Assembly (NCBI GenBank): GCA_020717845.1
Contig: DYDG01000007.1
Coordinates: forward strand, 1-46,457
DNA: 46,457 nucleotides
Reading direction: 5' to 3'
Source: Marinifilum sp.
GTDB lineage: Bacteria > UBA9089 > CG2-30-40-21
Position numbers and translations under genes: made by a program. The notes under the pieces are model-generated. The model was given only the letters and a program-made list of their open reading frames with translations, did not search any database and was not told where the DNA came from. Shown here one piece after another: positions 9,798 to 19,382 of the stretch. Numbering within the stretch: the stretch's first letter is position 1; every line of letters starts with the position of its first letter.

Positions 9798-10031
9798 GAT
9801 GTTCAAGTTTTTTGTGGCTTATAGGAACCACCAGAATAGAGCGGTAAAATGCCAGCCGATATTCTTGTAGCTACAACCTGCCAGAGGCAGGTGGGAGTCC
9901 CACTGCAGAAGGTCTGCTGCCAGTGCTACCTCCTTGTGGTCGCTTCTTATTCCCATGCGTGATTGAAAGATAGCAGGGACAAGCCCCGCAGCTACAAGCA
10001 CTATTGCTTGGTGGCAAAAAACTTGAACATC
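9798..10031. mobile_element. MITE-like element with 17-bp perfect terminal inverted repeats
   Basis: GATGTTCAAGTTTTTTG (9798-9814) and CAAAAAACTTGAACATC (10015-10031); interior carries the dispersed 'CCTGCCAGAGGCAGGTGGGAGTCCCACTGC' repeat. Confidence 0.65.
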
Positions 10032-10034
10032 AAG

Positions 10035-11363
10035 TTAAAAGCTCTTCTCCACCTCTTCTATGATCTTTTCAATTGGGATACCATCGTGATCGCCAAAGTA
10101 AGCATAGCCGTTTTCTGAAGCCGCTGGCTTCTTCTCTCCTTTTTCTACCCTCTCTTCCCTTTCTTCCTTTGCCTTTTTCGCTGATTCTGCCTCAGCCTTT
10201 GATTCCTTTAAGGTTTCTATATCAATTACCTCGGCAATACCAATCTTTTTTTCCTCTACAGGAGATGGTTGGGCGATAACTTTGGCAGTTATAGGCAAGG
10301 GAATACTTTCCTCGTGAGAGATCAATTCCCATGGAATTTCTGACTCTTTTCTTGTTTCAGGTTTTTCCACAGGTTGTTCAACAGACAACAAGGGTGATAC
10401 AGGGAATTCATTAAATACATCCATGCCAAATGATGACGAAACATCCACTGTTCCGACCATACCACTGCTCTTAGAATAGGTAAACAAACCTCTGATACCG
10501 CCCATATCGATATACCCATGTATACCCTTTCCTTTTGTATAGGTAAATTCACCCTTAGCATCACCCATTTCTGCAACACCAATGATGCCTTTTTCCTTTG
10601 TATAGGTAAAATCACTCTTTATTTCATCCATTTCAATTACGCCCATAATACCCCTATCCTTTGAATAGGTAAATTCACCCTTTACGCCATCAAGGTCTAT
10701 TATCCCAACAATCCCCTTATCCTTCAAATAAATAAACTCTCCGGTAGCTTCTCCAAGAGCAACGGTTCCCTCAATGCCTTTTTGAAAATTAAACCTAAAA
10801 TTCCCTTTGGCATCTCCAAGGTCTATCGTTCCAAATATCCCCCTATCCTTCCAATAGGTAAAACTTCCCTCAATGCCATCAAGATTTAATATTCCCATAA
10901 TACCCTTTGCCAGAGTATAGGAAAATGGAGCGGTTATGTTTCGCAAGGCCACATTTCCGATAATTCCTTTGTGCTTAGAATAGGTAAATTCACCAAGAGC
11001 ATCTCCCATTTTGATTGTCCCGAATATACCCCTTGCTTTGGTATAAGTAAATTCACCATCAGCATCTCCCATCTTTACCATACCAACAAGACCTTTTTCC
11101 TTTGTATAAACAAACTCTGCTGGCATCTTGCCCAGCATTACTGTTCCAAAGACACCCTTTTCTTTTGAATAAGTAAACTCACCATCAGCCTCCCCCAATT
11201 TCACTGTGCCAACAATACCCTTGTCTCGCGTATAGACAAACTCACCCTGAGCCTCTCCAAGCTCTACCATCCCCACAATGCCCTTGTCCTTGGAAAAGAC
11301 AAAACTGCTCTTGACACCACCCATATCAACACTTCCAGAAAGACCTTGATTACTCATTCTCAT
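10035..11363 (-). CDS. Repeat protein: 14 tandem 21-aa repeats plus charged C-terminal tail
   Basis: Repeats of the form G-x-F-x-Y-[ST]-K-x-[KR]-G-I-x-G-x-[IV]-x-[LM]-G-[DE]-A-x; no signal peptide visible. Confidence 0.85.
   Translation of the reverse strand: MRMSNQGLSGSVDMGGVKSSFVFSKDKGIVGMVELGEAQGEFVYTRDKGIVGTVKLGEADGEFTYSKEKGVFGTVMLGKMPAEFVYTKEKGLVGMVKMGDADGEFTYTKARGIFGTIKMGDALGEFTYSKHKGIIGNVALRNITAPFSYTLAKGIMGILNLDGIEGSFTYWKDRGIFGTIDLGDAKGNFRFNFQKGIEGTVALGEATGEFIYLKDKGIVGIIDLDGVKGEFTYSKDRGIMGVIEMDEIKSDFTYTKEKGIIGVAEMGDAKGEFTYTKGKGIHGYIDMGGIRGLFTYSKSSGMVGTVDVSSSFGMDVFNEFPVSPLLSVEQPVEKPETRKESEIPWELISHEESIPLPITAKVIAQPSPVEEKKIGIAEVIDIETLKESKAEAESAKKAKEEREERVEKGEKKPAASENGYAYFGDHDGIPIEKIIEEVEKSF
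10428..11309 (-). repeat. 63-bp (21-aa) x14 in-frame tandem repeat region
   Basis: Aligned by eye from SSFVFSKDKGIVGMVELGEAQ to GLFTYSKSSGMVGTVDVSSSF with no indels. Confidence 0.85.
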
Positions 11364-11415
11364 ACCTCCATAATTTATATGTATACCTTTGTGATTAACG
11401 CAACTCGCAATGTCT

Positions 11416-11850
11416 TTACAGACTATCCAGATACCCCTGCAGGATTATGGATGCTGCAATCTTATCCACCATCTGCTTTCTCTTATCCCGAGACAACCCT
11501 GCCTCAAGCATAGCATTTTCTGCAGCCCTTGAGGAAAGCCTTTCATCCCATGGCCGAAATTCAACAATATTTCCTTCAGGGGAAGATGCTATGGTTTGTT
11601 TAAGCCTTTCCATAAAGTCGATAACCTTTTCTGCCTGTGGGCCAATACTGCCATTCATATTCTTAGGCAACCCAAACACTACTTTTGAGACCTCAGAGGA
11701 AGCAACAATTTCCTTTAACTCTTTCCTAACAGCCTCATCCCCTGCACCTGATCTTGTTATAACCTTAAGAGGCTGGGCAAACATACCCAGGGGATCGCTA
11801 ATAGCTATGCCAATATATTTATCACCAATATCCAACCCTATAATTCTCAT
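11416..11850 (-). CDS. ruvX: Putative pre-16S rRNA nuclease / Holliday junction resolvase-like YqgF
   Basis: MRIIGLDIGDKYIGIAISDPLGMFAQPL...VFGLPKNMNGSIGPQAEKV...WDERLSSRAAE; adjacent to alaS. Confidence 0.9.
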   Translation of the reverse strand: MRIIGLDIGDKYIGIAISDPLGMFAQPLKVITRSGAGDEAVRKELKEIVASSEVSKVVFGLPKNMNGSIGPQAEKVIDFMERLKQTIASSPEGNIVEFRPWDERLSSRAAENAMLEAGLSRDKRKQMVDKIAASIILQGYLDSL

Positions 11851-11853
11851 CTA

Positions 11854-12525
11854 CTATTTCTTCATCTCCCGATAGATCCCTTTTAGCGACCCTCCGATAT
11901 CCTGTCTCCTGGGTTCCTCATTCTTTTCGAGAAAGGATTCAATATTCTTTCTTAGCCAGCAAACCTCTCTGGTCAGCCTCTCTATTTCGAGAACAACATC
12001 GCTTAATCCCTTTTCCTCAGCAAATAAAAGAGCTGCAGTAACAGTCAGATCAATATGATACGATTTTTCATGAGTATCGCCAATAATATCAGTATAAAAG
12101 GTTTTTACCTTAAATTCCTTTGGATTATTCTTATTAGTCATATATTCAACTGCGGCTGCAAAGAAAAACCTTATCTGTTCTCCTGGGGCAAGATGTGTCA
12201 ACCCCTTAAATATAGGCAGATCAGAGAACATTATCCTCGGTTCATTTCGATAGACAATATCAGGTTGAAAATTGCATTTAATATTAAATGCAGGTCCGCC
12301 ACCAATATTTGTCACCTTTACCTCAAGTATTTGCGGAGACTGTTCTTTGGGTTTAATATCAATAACCACATATGGCTTAGACTCTTCCTTTCGTATCTCC
12401 TTTATCTCATTTACCAATGCTCTGGTAGATTCCGTGGATCTTTTTATCCGATACGCCACATATGCCATCATTATCAAATAAATTGCCCCTGTAAATGTTA
12501 AAAATACCGTTCCCCATTCCTCCAT
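11854..12525 (-). CDS. Membrane-anchored hypothetical protein
   Basis: 223-aa ORF with one N-terminal TM followed by a soluble domain; sits between ruvX and alaS on the same strand. Confidence 0.65.
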   Translation of the reverse strand: MEEWGTVFLTFTGAIYLIMMAYVAYRIKRSTESTRALVNEIKEIRKEESKPYVVIDIKPKEQSPQILEVKVTNIGGGPAFNIKCNFQPDIVYRNEPRIMFSDLPIFKGLTHLAPGEQIRFFFAAAVEYMTNKNNPKEFKVKTFYTDIIGDTHEKSYHIDLTVTAALLFAEEKGLSDVVLEIERLTREVCWLRKNIESFLEKNEEPRRQDIGGSLKGIYREMKK

Positions 12526-12632
12526 TGGACACCCCCCTTGATTTGTGAAGATATCCCCCCAGTTTATCTATAATCGTTCAGCCGTCCGTTTTCCCCCATC
12601 TAACTGCTAACAGCTTTTCCTACCCTTCTCGC

Positions 12633-15287
12633 TCATGAAGATAGAGACACCTGCATCTCCAGCAACACCCCTAACACCCTTCTCCCCTCACTCATAGCCT
12701 CTTCGACCATTTCAGGCTTTGTTCCGCCTGCCTGAGCAATATCTGCCTTACCGCCGCCACTGCCGCCAGTAACAGCAGCTATTTGTTTAATCAACTTGCC
12801 AGCATGCAGCCAATCAGTTAAATCCCGACTAACCTTAACCACCCAGAAAACCTTGTCATTAACAACAGAGGATAAAATAATCACCCCTGAGTTCAACCTA
12901 TCCATCAATAAATCCGCAGTCTCTCGAAGCAAGCCTGCCTCTACTCCATCAAGCACAGAAGCTATAAGTCGTATCTTGCCAATCTCCTCAGCAGTACCTA
13001 TCAGCTTGTCAACCCTACCCTTAATCAATTCACTATTAAGCCTTGCTATCTGCTTTTCCTGCTCTTTATTTGATGTTATAAGCCTTTCTACCCTTGGAAC
13101 AATCTCATCCAATTGGGCTTTTAATAGCTGGGAAAGCTCCAGATTAATCGACTGCTGTTTGCACACATACGTGTATGCCCCCTGCCCTGACAATGCCTCA
13201 ATCCTTCGGACACCAGATGCTATCCCCATCTCTGTCTTTATCTTGAACAATCCTATCTCGCCGGTTGCTAAAGAATGTGTCCCGCCGCATAATTCCAGGC
13301 TGTAATCAGAAATCTTGACTACTCGCACCATTTGTCCATACTTTTCTCCAAACAGAGCCATAGCACCCATTTCCTCAGCCTTTGAAAGCTCTGTTTCAAA
13401 GATTTCAATTGTCAGATTTTCTCGTATCTTCTTGTTTACTAATTCTTCTATTGCCTGGCACTCTTTTTCGGTTAATGGTGAGGGATGACTGAAATCAAAC
13501 CTCAGATAATCAGGATGGACAAATGAGCCTGCCTGCTTTATATGTTTACCCAGCACCTGCTGCATGGCAGCCTGAAGCAAATGGGTGGCAGTATGATTCC
13601 TGGCAATTGACCGCCGATGCAAAACATCTACCTGTGCCTTTACCTCATCATCTTTTTTCAACACACCCTGTTTAATCCTTGCCTGATGAACGACTGTCTT
13701 CCCAAGAACAGACCTCTGGGTATCAAGCACCTCTGCCTCACCATTTGCAGTAATGATCATTCCCTTATCCCCAACCTGTCCGCCAGACTCAGCATAGAAT
13801 GGGGTTGTATCTATGATTATCTGGACATCTTCACCTTCTTCTGCCTGATCAACAATTTTTTCATCCTTAACAATATCTAAGATTTTTGCCTCTGTAGAGG
13901 ACAAAAAATATCCCACAAACTGCGTTTCCCGCTCAACAATAAATCCAGCTGGCATCCCTTTTTCTTCTAACCCAAGCCCTGCCTCTCTTGCCTTTTTTCG
14001 CTGGGTGGACATCTCTTGATCAAAGCCTTGAGTATCTAACCCAAGCCCTGCCTCTTTGATTATCTCTTCAGCAAGCATTACTGGAAAGCCGTATGTATCG
14101 TAAAGCTTAAAAAGATCCTTTCCACAAATGACATTCTCCTGCCTTCCTTTGTATTCATCAATCAACCCTTCTAAGATATTCAGTCCTCGTCCCAGGGTAG
14201 CAGCAAATTTTTCTTCCTCTTGCTTAACAATTGAGGCGATATGATCACCATATGGCAAGACCTCTTGAATGCCTGTGGTTTTGATAACCGTTGGGACAAG
14301 TTGAGACAGAAATGCTTGTTGAAGATTAAGTCGCCTCCCTTGACGAATAGCCCTTCTGATAAGTGAACGAAGCACATAACCACGACTTTCGTTAGACGGA
14401 ATCACATTATCAAAGATCAAAAAAGTGATGGCTCGCAGATGGTCTGCGATTATCCGCAAAGAGACATTTTTTGTATTTTTTTCCTTTTTTTCCTCTTTTT
14501 CTATGTAGGGAGTATCCGCCAACTCTGAGATGGCTTCAATGATAGGAAAAAGCAGATCGCTTTCAAAGTTTGAGTGCTTGCCCTGAAGAACAGCGGCAAG
14601 CCGTTCCAATCCCATGCCTGTGTCAATATTCTTTTTAGGCAATGGATAGAGCACTCTTTTCTCATCCCGATCAAATTGAGTAAACACAAGATTCCACAAC
14701 TCCAGGAACCGATCACAATCACAACCAGGTGCACAGCTTTCTTTTAAGCAGCCAATCCCTGGACCTTGATCAATAAGTATCTCTGAGCAGGGTCCGCATG
14801 GACCTGTTTCGCCCATTGTCCAGAAGTTGCTGTCTTCTCCCAGTTTAATAATTCTTTCCTCTGGTAGCCCAATCTCTTTATGCCAGATATTAAATGCCTC
14901 TTCATCATCAAGGTATATAGAGGCATACAGCTTTTCTGAAGGCAGTTTTACCACAGAGGTCAAGAATTCCCATGCCCAGACGATTGCCTCCTGCTTGAAA
15001 TAATCGCCAAACGAAAAATTACCCAGCATCTCAAAAAATGTATGATGCCGTGCTGTTTTGCCAACATTTTCAATATCATTTGTCCGTAAACACCTTTGAG
15101 AAGAAGCTGCCCTGGTAAACGGCAATGGGGAAATCTGTCCTAAAAAGAAGGGCTTAAACGGCACCATGCCAGCAATAGTAAAAAGCACGGTTACATCCTC
15201 TGGAACCAGAGAAACGCTTGATTTTATTGTGTGTCCCTTTTTCTTGAAGAATTCAAGATATGCCTGTCTTATTTCAAAACCTTTCAT
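12633..15287 (-). CDS. alaS: Alanine--tRNA ligase
   Basis: 884 aa; 'RNHTATHLLQAAMQQVLG', 'CGGTHSLATGEIG', C-terminal 'GGSGGGKADIAQAGG'. Confidence 0.97.
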   Translation of the reverse strand: MKGFEIRQAYLEFFKKKGHTIKSSVSLVPEDVTVLFTIAGMVPFKPFFLGQISPLPFTRAASSQRCLRTNDIENVGKTARHHTFFEMLGNFSFGDYFKQEAIVWAWEFLTSVVKLPSEKLYASIYLDDEEAFNIWHKEIGLPEERIIKLGEDSNFWTMGETGPCGPCSEILIDQGPGIGCLKESCAPGCDCDRFLELWNLVFTQFDRDEKRVLYPLPKKNIDTGMGLERLAAVLQGKHSNFESDLLFPIIEAISELADTPYIEKEEKKEKNTKNVSLRIIADHLRAITFLIFDNVIPSNESRGYVLRSLIRRAIRQGRRLNLQQAFLSQLVPTVIKTTGIQEVLPYGDHIASIVKQEEEKFAATLGRGLNILEGLIDEYKGRQENVICGKDLFKLYDTYGFPVMLAEEIIKEAGLGLDTQGFDQEMSTQRKKAREAGLGLEEKGMPAGFIVERETQFVGYFLSSTEAKILDIVKDEKIVDQAEEGEDVQIIIDTTPFYAESGGQVGDKGMIITANGEAEVLDTQRSVLGKTVVHQARIKQGVLKKDDEVKAQVDVLHRRSIARNHTATHLLQAAMQQVLGKHIKQAGSFVHPDYLRFDFSHPSPLTEKECQAIEELVNKKIRENLTIEIFETELSKAEEMGAMALFGEKYGQMVRVVKISDYSLELCGGTHSLATGEIGLFKIKTEMGIASGVRRIEALSGQGAYTYVCKQQSINLELSQLLKAQLDEIVPRVERLITSNKEQEKQIARLNSELIKGRVDKLIGTAEEIGKIRLIASVLDGVEAGLLRETADLLMDRLNSGVIILSSVVNDKVFWVVKVSRDLTDWLHAGKLIKQIAAVTGGSGGGKADIAQAGGTKPEMVEEAMSEGRRVLGVLLEMQVSLSS

Positions 15288-15313
15288 CTGAAAAAACGCT
15301 CCTGTTTGCGACC

Positions 15314-15889
15314 CTAAGCAAAAACCGTTGCCAGATCTATAATTAAGTCTTCAAATATCCCAACATTAATCTTATCCGCAGCCGAATACATTTCAGCCCT
15401 TGCATACCTATTGCCGTCAAGCTTATAAACAAGGATTGTTTTATCCAATGGATGCACAATCCAATATTCTTTTACCCCAACTCGCTCATAAAGGGAAAAT
15501 TTTACGGTTATATCTTTCCTGGTTGTTGATGGTGATAATATTTCTATGACCAGATCAGGTGCTCCGTTGCATCTTTTACTATTAAGCTTTAGTTGGTCAC
15601 AGATTACAACTATATCTGGCTGGACAACAGTTTGACATTCTTCTTCTGTTTCATCATCTTTTGGCAGGATAACATCAACAGGGGCAAGAAACACCTTGCA
15701 AGACTTACCCTTCAGATAAACCAAAAATTCTACAAATAATCGCCCAAGTATATCCTGATGATCTATAGAAGGGGCAGGGCTCATATCATAGGCAATACCA
15801 TCGATCAATTCCCATCTTTCTTCATCAGGCCATCCAAAATAGTCCTTATAGGTGTATTTCTCTTCCTCTTTTCTTAGTGGCAATCCCAT
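15314..15889 (-). CDS. Uma2 family (DUF820) putative restriction endonuclease-fold protein
   Basis: 'YELIDG'-like start (RWELIDGIAYDMSPAPSIDHQ), 'VQPDIVVICD', 'GAPDLVIEILSPSTTRKD', 'YWIVHP'. Confidence 0.85.
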   Translation of the reverse strand: MGLPLRKEEEKYTYKDYFGWPDEERWELIDGIAYDMSPAPSIDHQDILGRLFVEFLVYLKGKSCKVFLAPVDVILPKDDETEEECQTVVQPDIVVICDQLKLNSKRCNGAPDLVIEILSPSTTRKDITVKFSLYERVGVKEYWIVHPLDKTILVYKLDGNRYARAEMYSAADKINVGIFEDLIIDLATVFA

Positions 15890-15945
15890 TTTCTTACCTG
15901 CTGATCGTGTTCATTCACAGCTACCCTTACTTCCCCTAAAAATGG

Positions 15946-16018
15946 GGTGAGCGACGGGGCTCGAACCCGCGACAACCGGAACCACAATCCGGCACTCTGC
16001 CAACTGAGCTACGCTCAC
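15946..16018 (-). tRNA. tRNA-His (GTG), CCA encoded; G-1 at 16019
   Basis: Reverse complement GGTGAGCGTAGCTCAGTTGGCAGAGTGCCGGATTGTGGTTCCGGTTGTCGCGGGTTCGAGCCCCGTCGCTCACCCCA folds as a cloverleaf. Confidence 0.93.
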
Positions 16019-16094
16019 CATGAATATAAAAAAAGCAAGATGACAAGGGCATATCCTCCCCTTATCCTTGCTCCCCTCCGATTACTCTTTATGG

Positions 16095-16168
16095 TGCGCC
16101 CGGAGGGAATCGAACCCCCAACCTACTGCTTAGAAGGCAGTTGCTCTATCCGATTGAGCTACAGGCGC
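16095..16168 (-). tRNA. tRNA-Arg (TCT), CCA encoded
   Basis: Reverse complement GCGCCTGTAGCTCAATCGGATAGAGCAACTGCCTTCTAAGCAGTAGGTTGGGGGTTCGATTCCCTCCGGGCGCA-CCA. Confidence 0.93.
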
Positions 16169-16174
16169 TAATGG

Positions 16175-16249
16175 TCGGGGTGAAAGGATTCGAACCTTCG
16201 GCCTCCTGCTCCCAAAGCAGGCGCGCTAGCCAAACTGCGCTACACCCCG
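16175..16249 (-). tRNA. tRNA-Pro (TGG), CCA encoded
   Basis: Reverse complement CGGGGTGTAGCGCAGTTTGGCTAGCGCGCCTGCTTTGGGAGCAGGAGGCCGAAGGTTCGAATCCTTTCACCCCGA-CCA. Confidence 0.93.
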
Positions 16250-16327
16250 ATATTTGCGATTATTATATAGTTTAACACAGATTGCAAAATAAGTCAAGAA
16301 AAAATCGAGTAAATAAACACCGACTTC

Positions 16328-18088
16328 TTAATTTTTAATATATACCTGCTCTATATTATGAAACACACCGCCATAAGCTGTTTGCTGAAGATTGCCAAAC
16401 CTGTTTCGAACTGCATACAATGCTGCCCCATTAACCGTATAGATAACCGGAAGCTCTTCAGCCACAATCTCCTGCCATCTCCAGTAAAGTGCCTTTCGTT
16501 TTGCTTCATCCAATTCAGAGGCACCCTTATCAAAGATCGTATCCATCTCTGTTTCCCATGGTGTCAGATATTCCTTCCATACCTTTTGCTGTTTAGTATC
16601 TGTTGGCTTTGGATTCCAGAGATGAAGATGTCCATCGCTTGCCCAGACAGTCTTTCCACCATGAGGGTCAACCCCGCCTGTAAGACCTATCAAAACAGCG
16701 TCCCAATCATGAGTAGATGTTAATTTAGTCACCATGCTGTTAAATTCCATAGGGGTAAAGGAAACATCCATGCCGATCTTTTTCAAGTCCGCAGTAATTA
16801 TTCCCCCAATATTCTGCCGAACAGTATTATCTGCATTTGTAATCATGGTAAACTTTATCGGATTTCCTTTCTTATCCTCAATAATTCCATCCCCATCAGT
16901 ATCCTTATAGCCGCTGTTATTAAGGATTTTTTTTGCCTCATTTAAGGAATATTCATACCTTATCACAAAGGGATTGTGAAAAATAACAGCTGCCTTTTCC
17001 ATGGCCGCATCCTGAGAATAGCCAATCCCTTTCATGACATTATCAATGATTGTTTGCTTGTCTATAGCATGAGCAACAGCCTTGCGGAAGTTTTTATCCC
17101 TGAACCAGCCTGATTTTGGTTGTTTAACGGTATTTGGATTCTGATTAAAGCTGACAAAGTTTGTGCCAAAGGATGGGCCACAGTCATAAGTCGTATAATT
17201 TCCATTTTGTTCTTTTTGTTCTTTTTTCTTAAGGTAGGCAAAATCCTTTTCTCGGACACTCAGGACATCAATCTCCTTTGATTCAAATTGAACAAGCTGC
17301 ACATCATCCTTTTCTACAACAAATTTAACAACCTTATCTATATATGGCAGCTGCTTGCCTTCTTTATCCTTTTGCCAATAGATAGGATTCTTGACATAGG
17401 ATAGTCTTTCACCCGGCTTAAATTCAGTTAACATAAATGGGCCTGTCCCTATTATCTTTGAGGGTGGTGTATCAACCCCCCAGGTAGAGCTGAACTTGCC
17501 AGCCTTTACGGCCCCTTCAAGAATGTGTTTAGGAAGAATCCCCTGACCTAATGACCTTAACAATGGAGCAAAAGATTTAGGAAGGGTAAGTTTGACAGTA
17601 TAATCATCTATCTTTTCAAATTTTATTTGTTTCCCTTCAATGGTAAAGATATCCCTGGCAGAGGCAGGAATGTTTTTATTATAGATAATCTCATTATAGG
17701 TGAAAAGAACATCATCAGCTGTAAACGGCTCACCATCAAACCACTTGACATCCTTTCGCAAAAAGAATGTCCAGACCAATCCAGCGTTAGAGATGCTCCA
17801 TTCCTCAGCCAGACATGGCACTACCTCTGTGGTTACCCCATTTGTTCTGGTTAATCCCTCAAACAAAAAGCTAATAGCATCACCTGTTGAGGTTTCTTTA
17901 GAAATTATCTCATTAAACGACTTTGGGTCTGAGGTGGTGCTTAGCAAGAGTGTTCCACCATATTTTGAGACATTTTTATCCGATATTTCTGCCTGTTTTG
18001 TGCAGCCGGTAGATAGCAGGGTTAAAATCGCAATAGCCGGGATAACCCTTGTGCTTGCCTTCCTTATTGATAAGATGATTCGAAACAT
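16328..18088 (-). CDS. ABC transporter substrate-binding lipoprotein, family 5 (Opp/Dpp-like)
   Basis: Lipobox LLSTGC; 'LAEEWSISNAGLVWTFFLRKDVKWFDGEPFTADDVLFTY', 'FRKAVAHAIDKQTII'. Confidence 0.9.
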   Translation of the reverse strand: MFRIILSIRKASTRVIPAIAILTLLSTGCTKQAEISDKNVSKYGGTLLLSTTSDPKSFNEIISKETSTGDAISFLFEGLTRTNGVTTEVVPCLAEEWSISNAGLVWTFFLRKDVKWFDGEPFTADDVLFTYNEIIYNKNIPASARDIFTIEGKQIKFEKIDDYTVKLTLPKSFAPLLRSLGQGILPKHILEGAVKAGKFSSTWGVDTPPSKIIGTGPFMLTEFKPGERLSYVKNPIYWQKDKEGKQLPYIDKVVKFVVEKDDVQLVQFESKEIDVLSVREKDFAYLKKKEQKEQNGNYTTYDCGPSFGTNFVSFNQNPNTVKQPKSGWFRDKNFRKAVAHAIDKQTIIDNVMKGIGYSQDAAMEKAAVIFHNPFVIRYEYSLNEAKKILNNSGYKDTDGDGIIEDKKGNPIKFTMITNADNTVRQNIGGIITADLKKIGMDVSFTPMEFNSMVTKLTSTHDWDAVLIGLTGGVDPHGGKTVWASDGHLHLWNPKPTDTKQQKVWKEYLTPWETEMDTIFDKGASELDEAKRKALYWRWQEIVAEELPVIYTVNGAALYAVRNRFGNLQQTAYGGVFHNIEQVYIKN

Positions 18089-18110
18089 ACATGCCTCCTC
18101 GATAAAATAC

Positions 18111-18995
18111 TTAAATCAACCCATATTCCACCAGCACACCCCTTAGTTTTTCCTTATTAACCTCTTTCATTTGAACAAGAGGGAGTCTAACCTCAGCTGA
18201 GATCATTCCCATAAAGGATAAAGCCTGCTTTACCGGCACAGGGTTTGTTTCAATAAACATTGCCTCACAAAGAGGAAATAGCTTATAGTGAAGGCGTTTT
18301 GCCTCTTCCATATCCCCCTGATTAAAGGCATCCATCATTTTTTTCATATCCTGCGGCACAACATTAGCGGCTACAGAGATAACCCCTTTGCCTCCAACAA
18401 CCAGTGTTGGCAATACCGTCGAATCATCCCCTGAAACAAGGGTTATTCTATCTCCGCAGAGAGCAATGACCTGGCTTATCTGGTTCAGGTTGCCGGTTGC
18501 TTCCTTGATGCCAACAATATTTTTGAAATCTTGAGCTAATTTAGCCACAGTCTCTGGCAATAGATTTACCCCAGTGCGTCCAGGAACATTGTAGAGAACT
18601 ACCGGAAATCCTGTCTCAGCAATTGCCTTATAGTGATAATACAGCCCTTCCTGGGTTGGCTTATTGTAATAAGGCGTAACACACAGCACCCCGTCTGCCC
18701 CTATGTCACGTGCATACTGAACCAGAGAGATAGACTCTGCCGTACAATTAGAGCCTGCCCCAGCAAGAATAGGAAGCCTTTTGTTTACTGCCTCAACAAC
18801 AATTCTTATTACTCGGCGATGCTCTTCATGAGAAAGCGTAGCAGACTCACCGGTTGTTCCGCAGGGGACAATAGCATCTGTTCCCCTTTCTATATGAAAT
18901 TCCACCAGCTCTCGCAATTTTTCTTCATCAACCATCCCATTCTTAAATGGCGTAACCAATGCAACAATAACACCCTGAAACATTTTTTTCTCCAT
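18111..18995 (-). CDS. dapA: 4-hydroxy-tetrahydrodipicolinate synthase
   Basis: 'PCGTTGESATLSHEEH', 'GVLCVTPYYNKPTQEGLYYHY', 'VPGRTGVNL', 'GIKEATG'. Start refined from 19016 because a consensus -10 lies at 19023-19028. Confidence 0.95.
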   Translation of the reverse strand: MEKKMFQGVIVALVTPFKNGMVDEEKLRELVEFHIERGTDAIVPCGTTGESATLSHEEHRRVIRIVVEAVNKRLPILAGAGSNCTAESISLVQYARDIGADGVLCVTPYYNKPTQEGLYYHYKAIAETGFPVVLYNVPGRTGVNLLPETVAKLAQDFKNIVGIKEATGNLNQISQVIALCGDRITLVSGDDSTVLPTLVVGGKGVISVAANVVPQDMKKMMDAFNQGDMEEAKRLHYKLFPLCEAMFIETNPVPVKQALSFMGMISAEVRLPLVQMKEVNKEKLRGVLVEYGLI

Positions 18996-19022
18996 TCTCA
19001 CCGTCCTCACCTCCATAGGGAT

Positions 19023-19051
19023 ATTATACTTAATGTTGACAGATATGTCAA
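19023..19051 (-). promoter_or_regulatory. Consensus sigma70 promoter for dapA (TTGACA-N17-TATAAT)
   Basis: Reverse complement TTGACA TATCTGTCAACATTAAG TATAAT; the -35 is part of TTGACA-N4-TGTCAA. Confidence 0.85.
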
Positions 19052-19131
19052 TAAAAAATTTAGGGTAACCAAACTATTTACTCAAGTGAAGTGTAATGAA
19101 GTGAAAAGGGGGAAGTTGAGAGAAAAAGGTT

Positions 19132-19382
19132 CCTTAACGAATCATGTGGGTAAGTCAAATTTAGATTGCAAATATTCTTGAGATATGTTAATATATATGG
19201 AAACCAATAAAATAGTTGACAATAGCCAGTCAACAGTAGATAGAGTAACACAAGCATCCTGCTTGTGCTTTGGATTAAATGTCAACAAATTTTCTGGTTT
19301 ACATATAGTTAAAGAATCAGAAAAGAGTTATGACGCTGATGAATAACTTTTTAGGTTGTGCGAGATTTGAGAGGAGGACAGG
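19132..19382 (+). repeat. Long dispersed intergenic repeat, copy A
   Basis: 'TAGTTAAAGAATCAGAAAAGAGTTATGACGCTGATGAATAACTTTTTAGGTT...GGAGGACAGG' is nearly identical to the reverse complement of 45977-46052; upstream 'CCTTAACGAATCATGTGGGTAA' also matches copy B. Confidence 0.85.

Noticed and set aside
9819-10001. 60-aa ORF MLVAAGLVPAIFQSRMG...
   Set aside because: Translated dispersed repeat within the TIR-bounded element.
11447-11875. 142-aa plus-strand ORF
   Set aside because: Antisense to ruvX; composition typical of shadow ORFs.
12796-13305. 169-aa plus-strand ORF within alaS
   Set aside because: Shadow ORF antisense to a clear alanyl-tRNA synthetase.
15947-16171. 74-aa plus-strand ORF MSDGARTRDNRNHNPALCQ...
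   Set aside because: Antisense of tRNA-His and tRNA-Arg; a classic spurious ORF.
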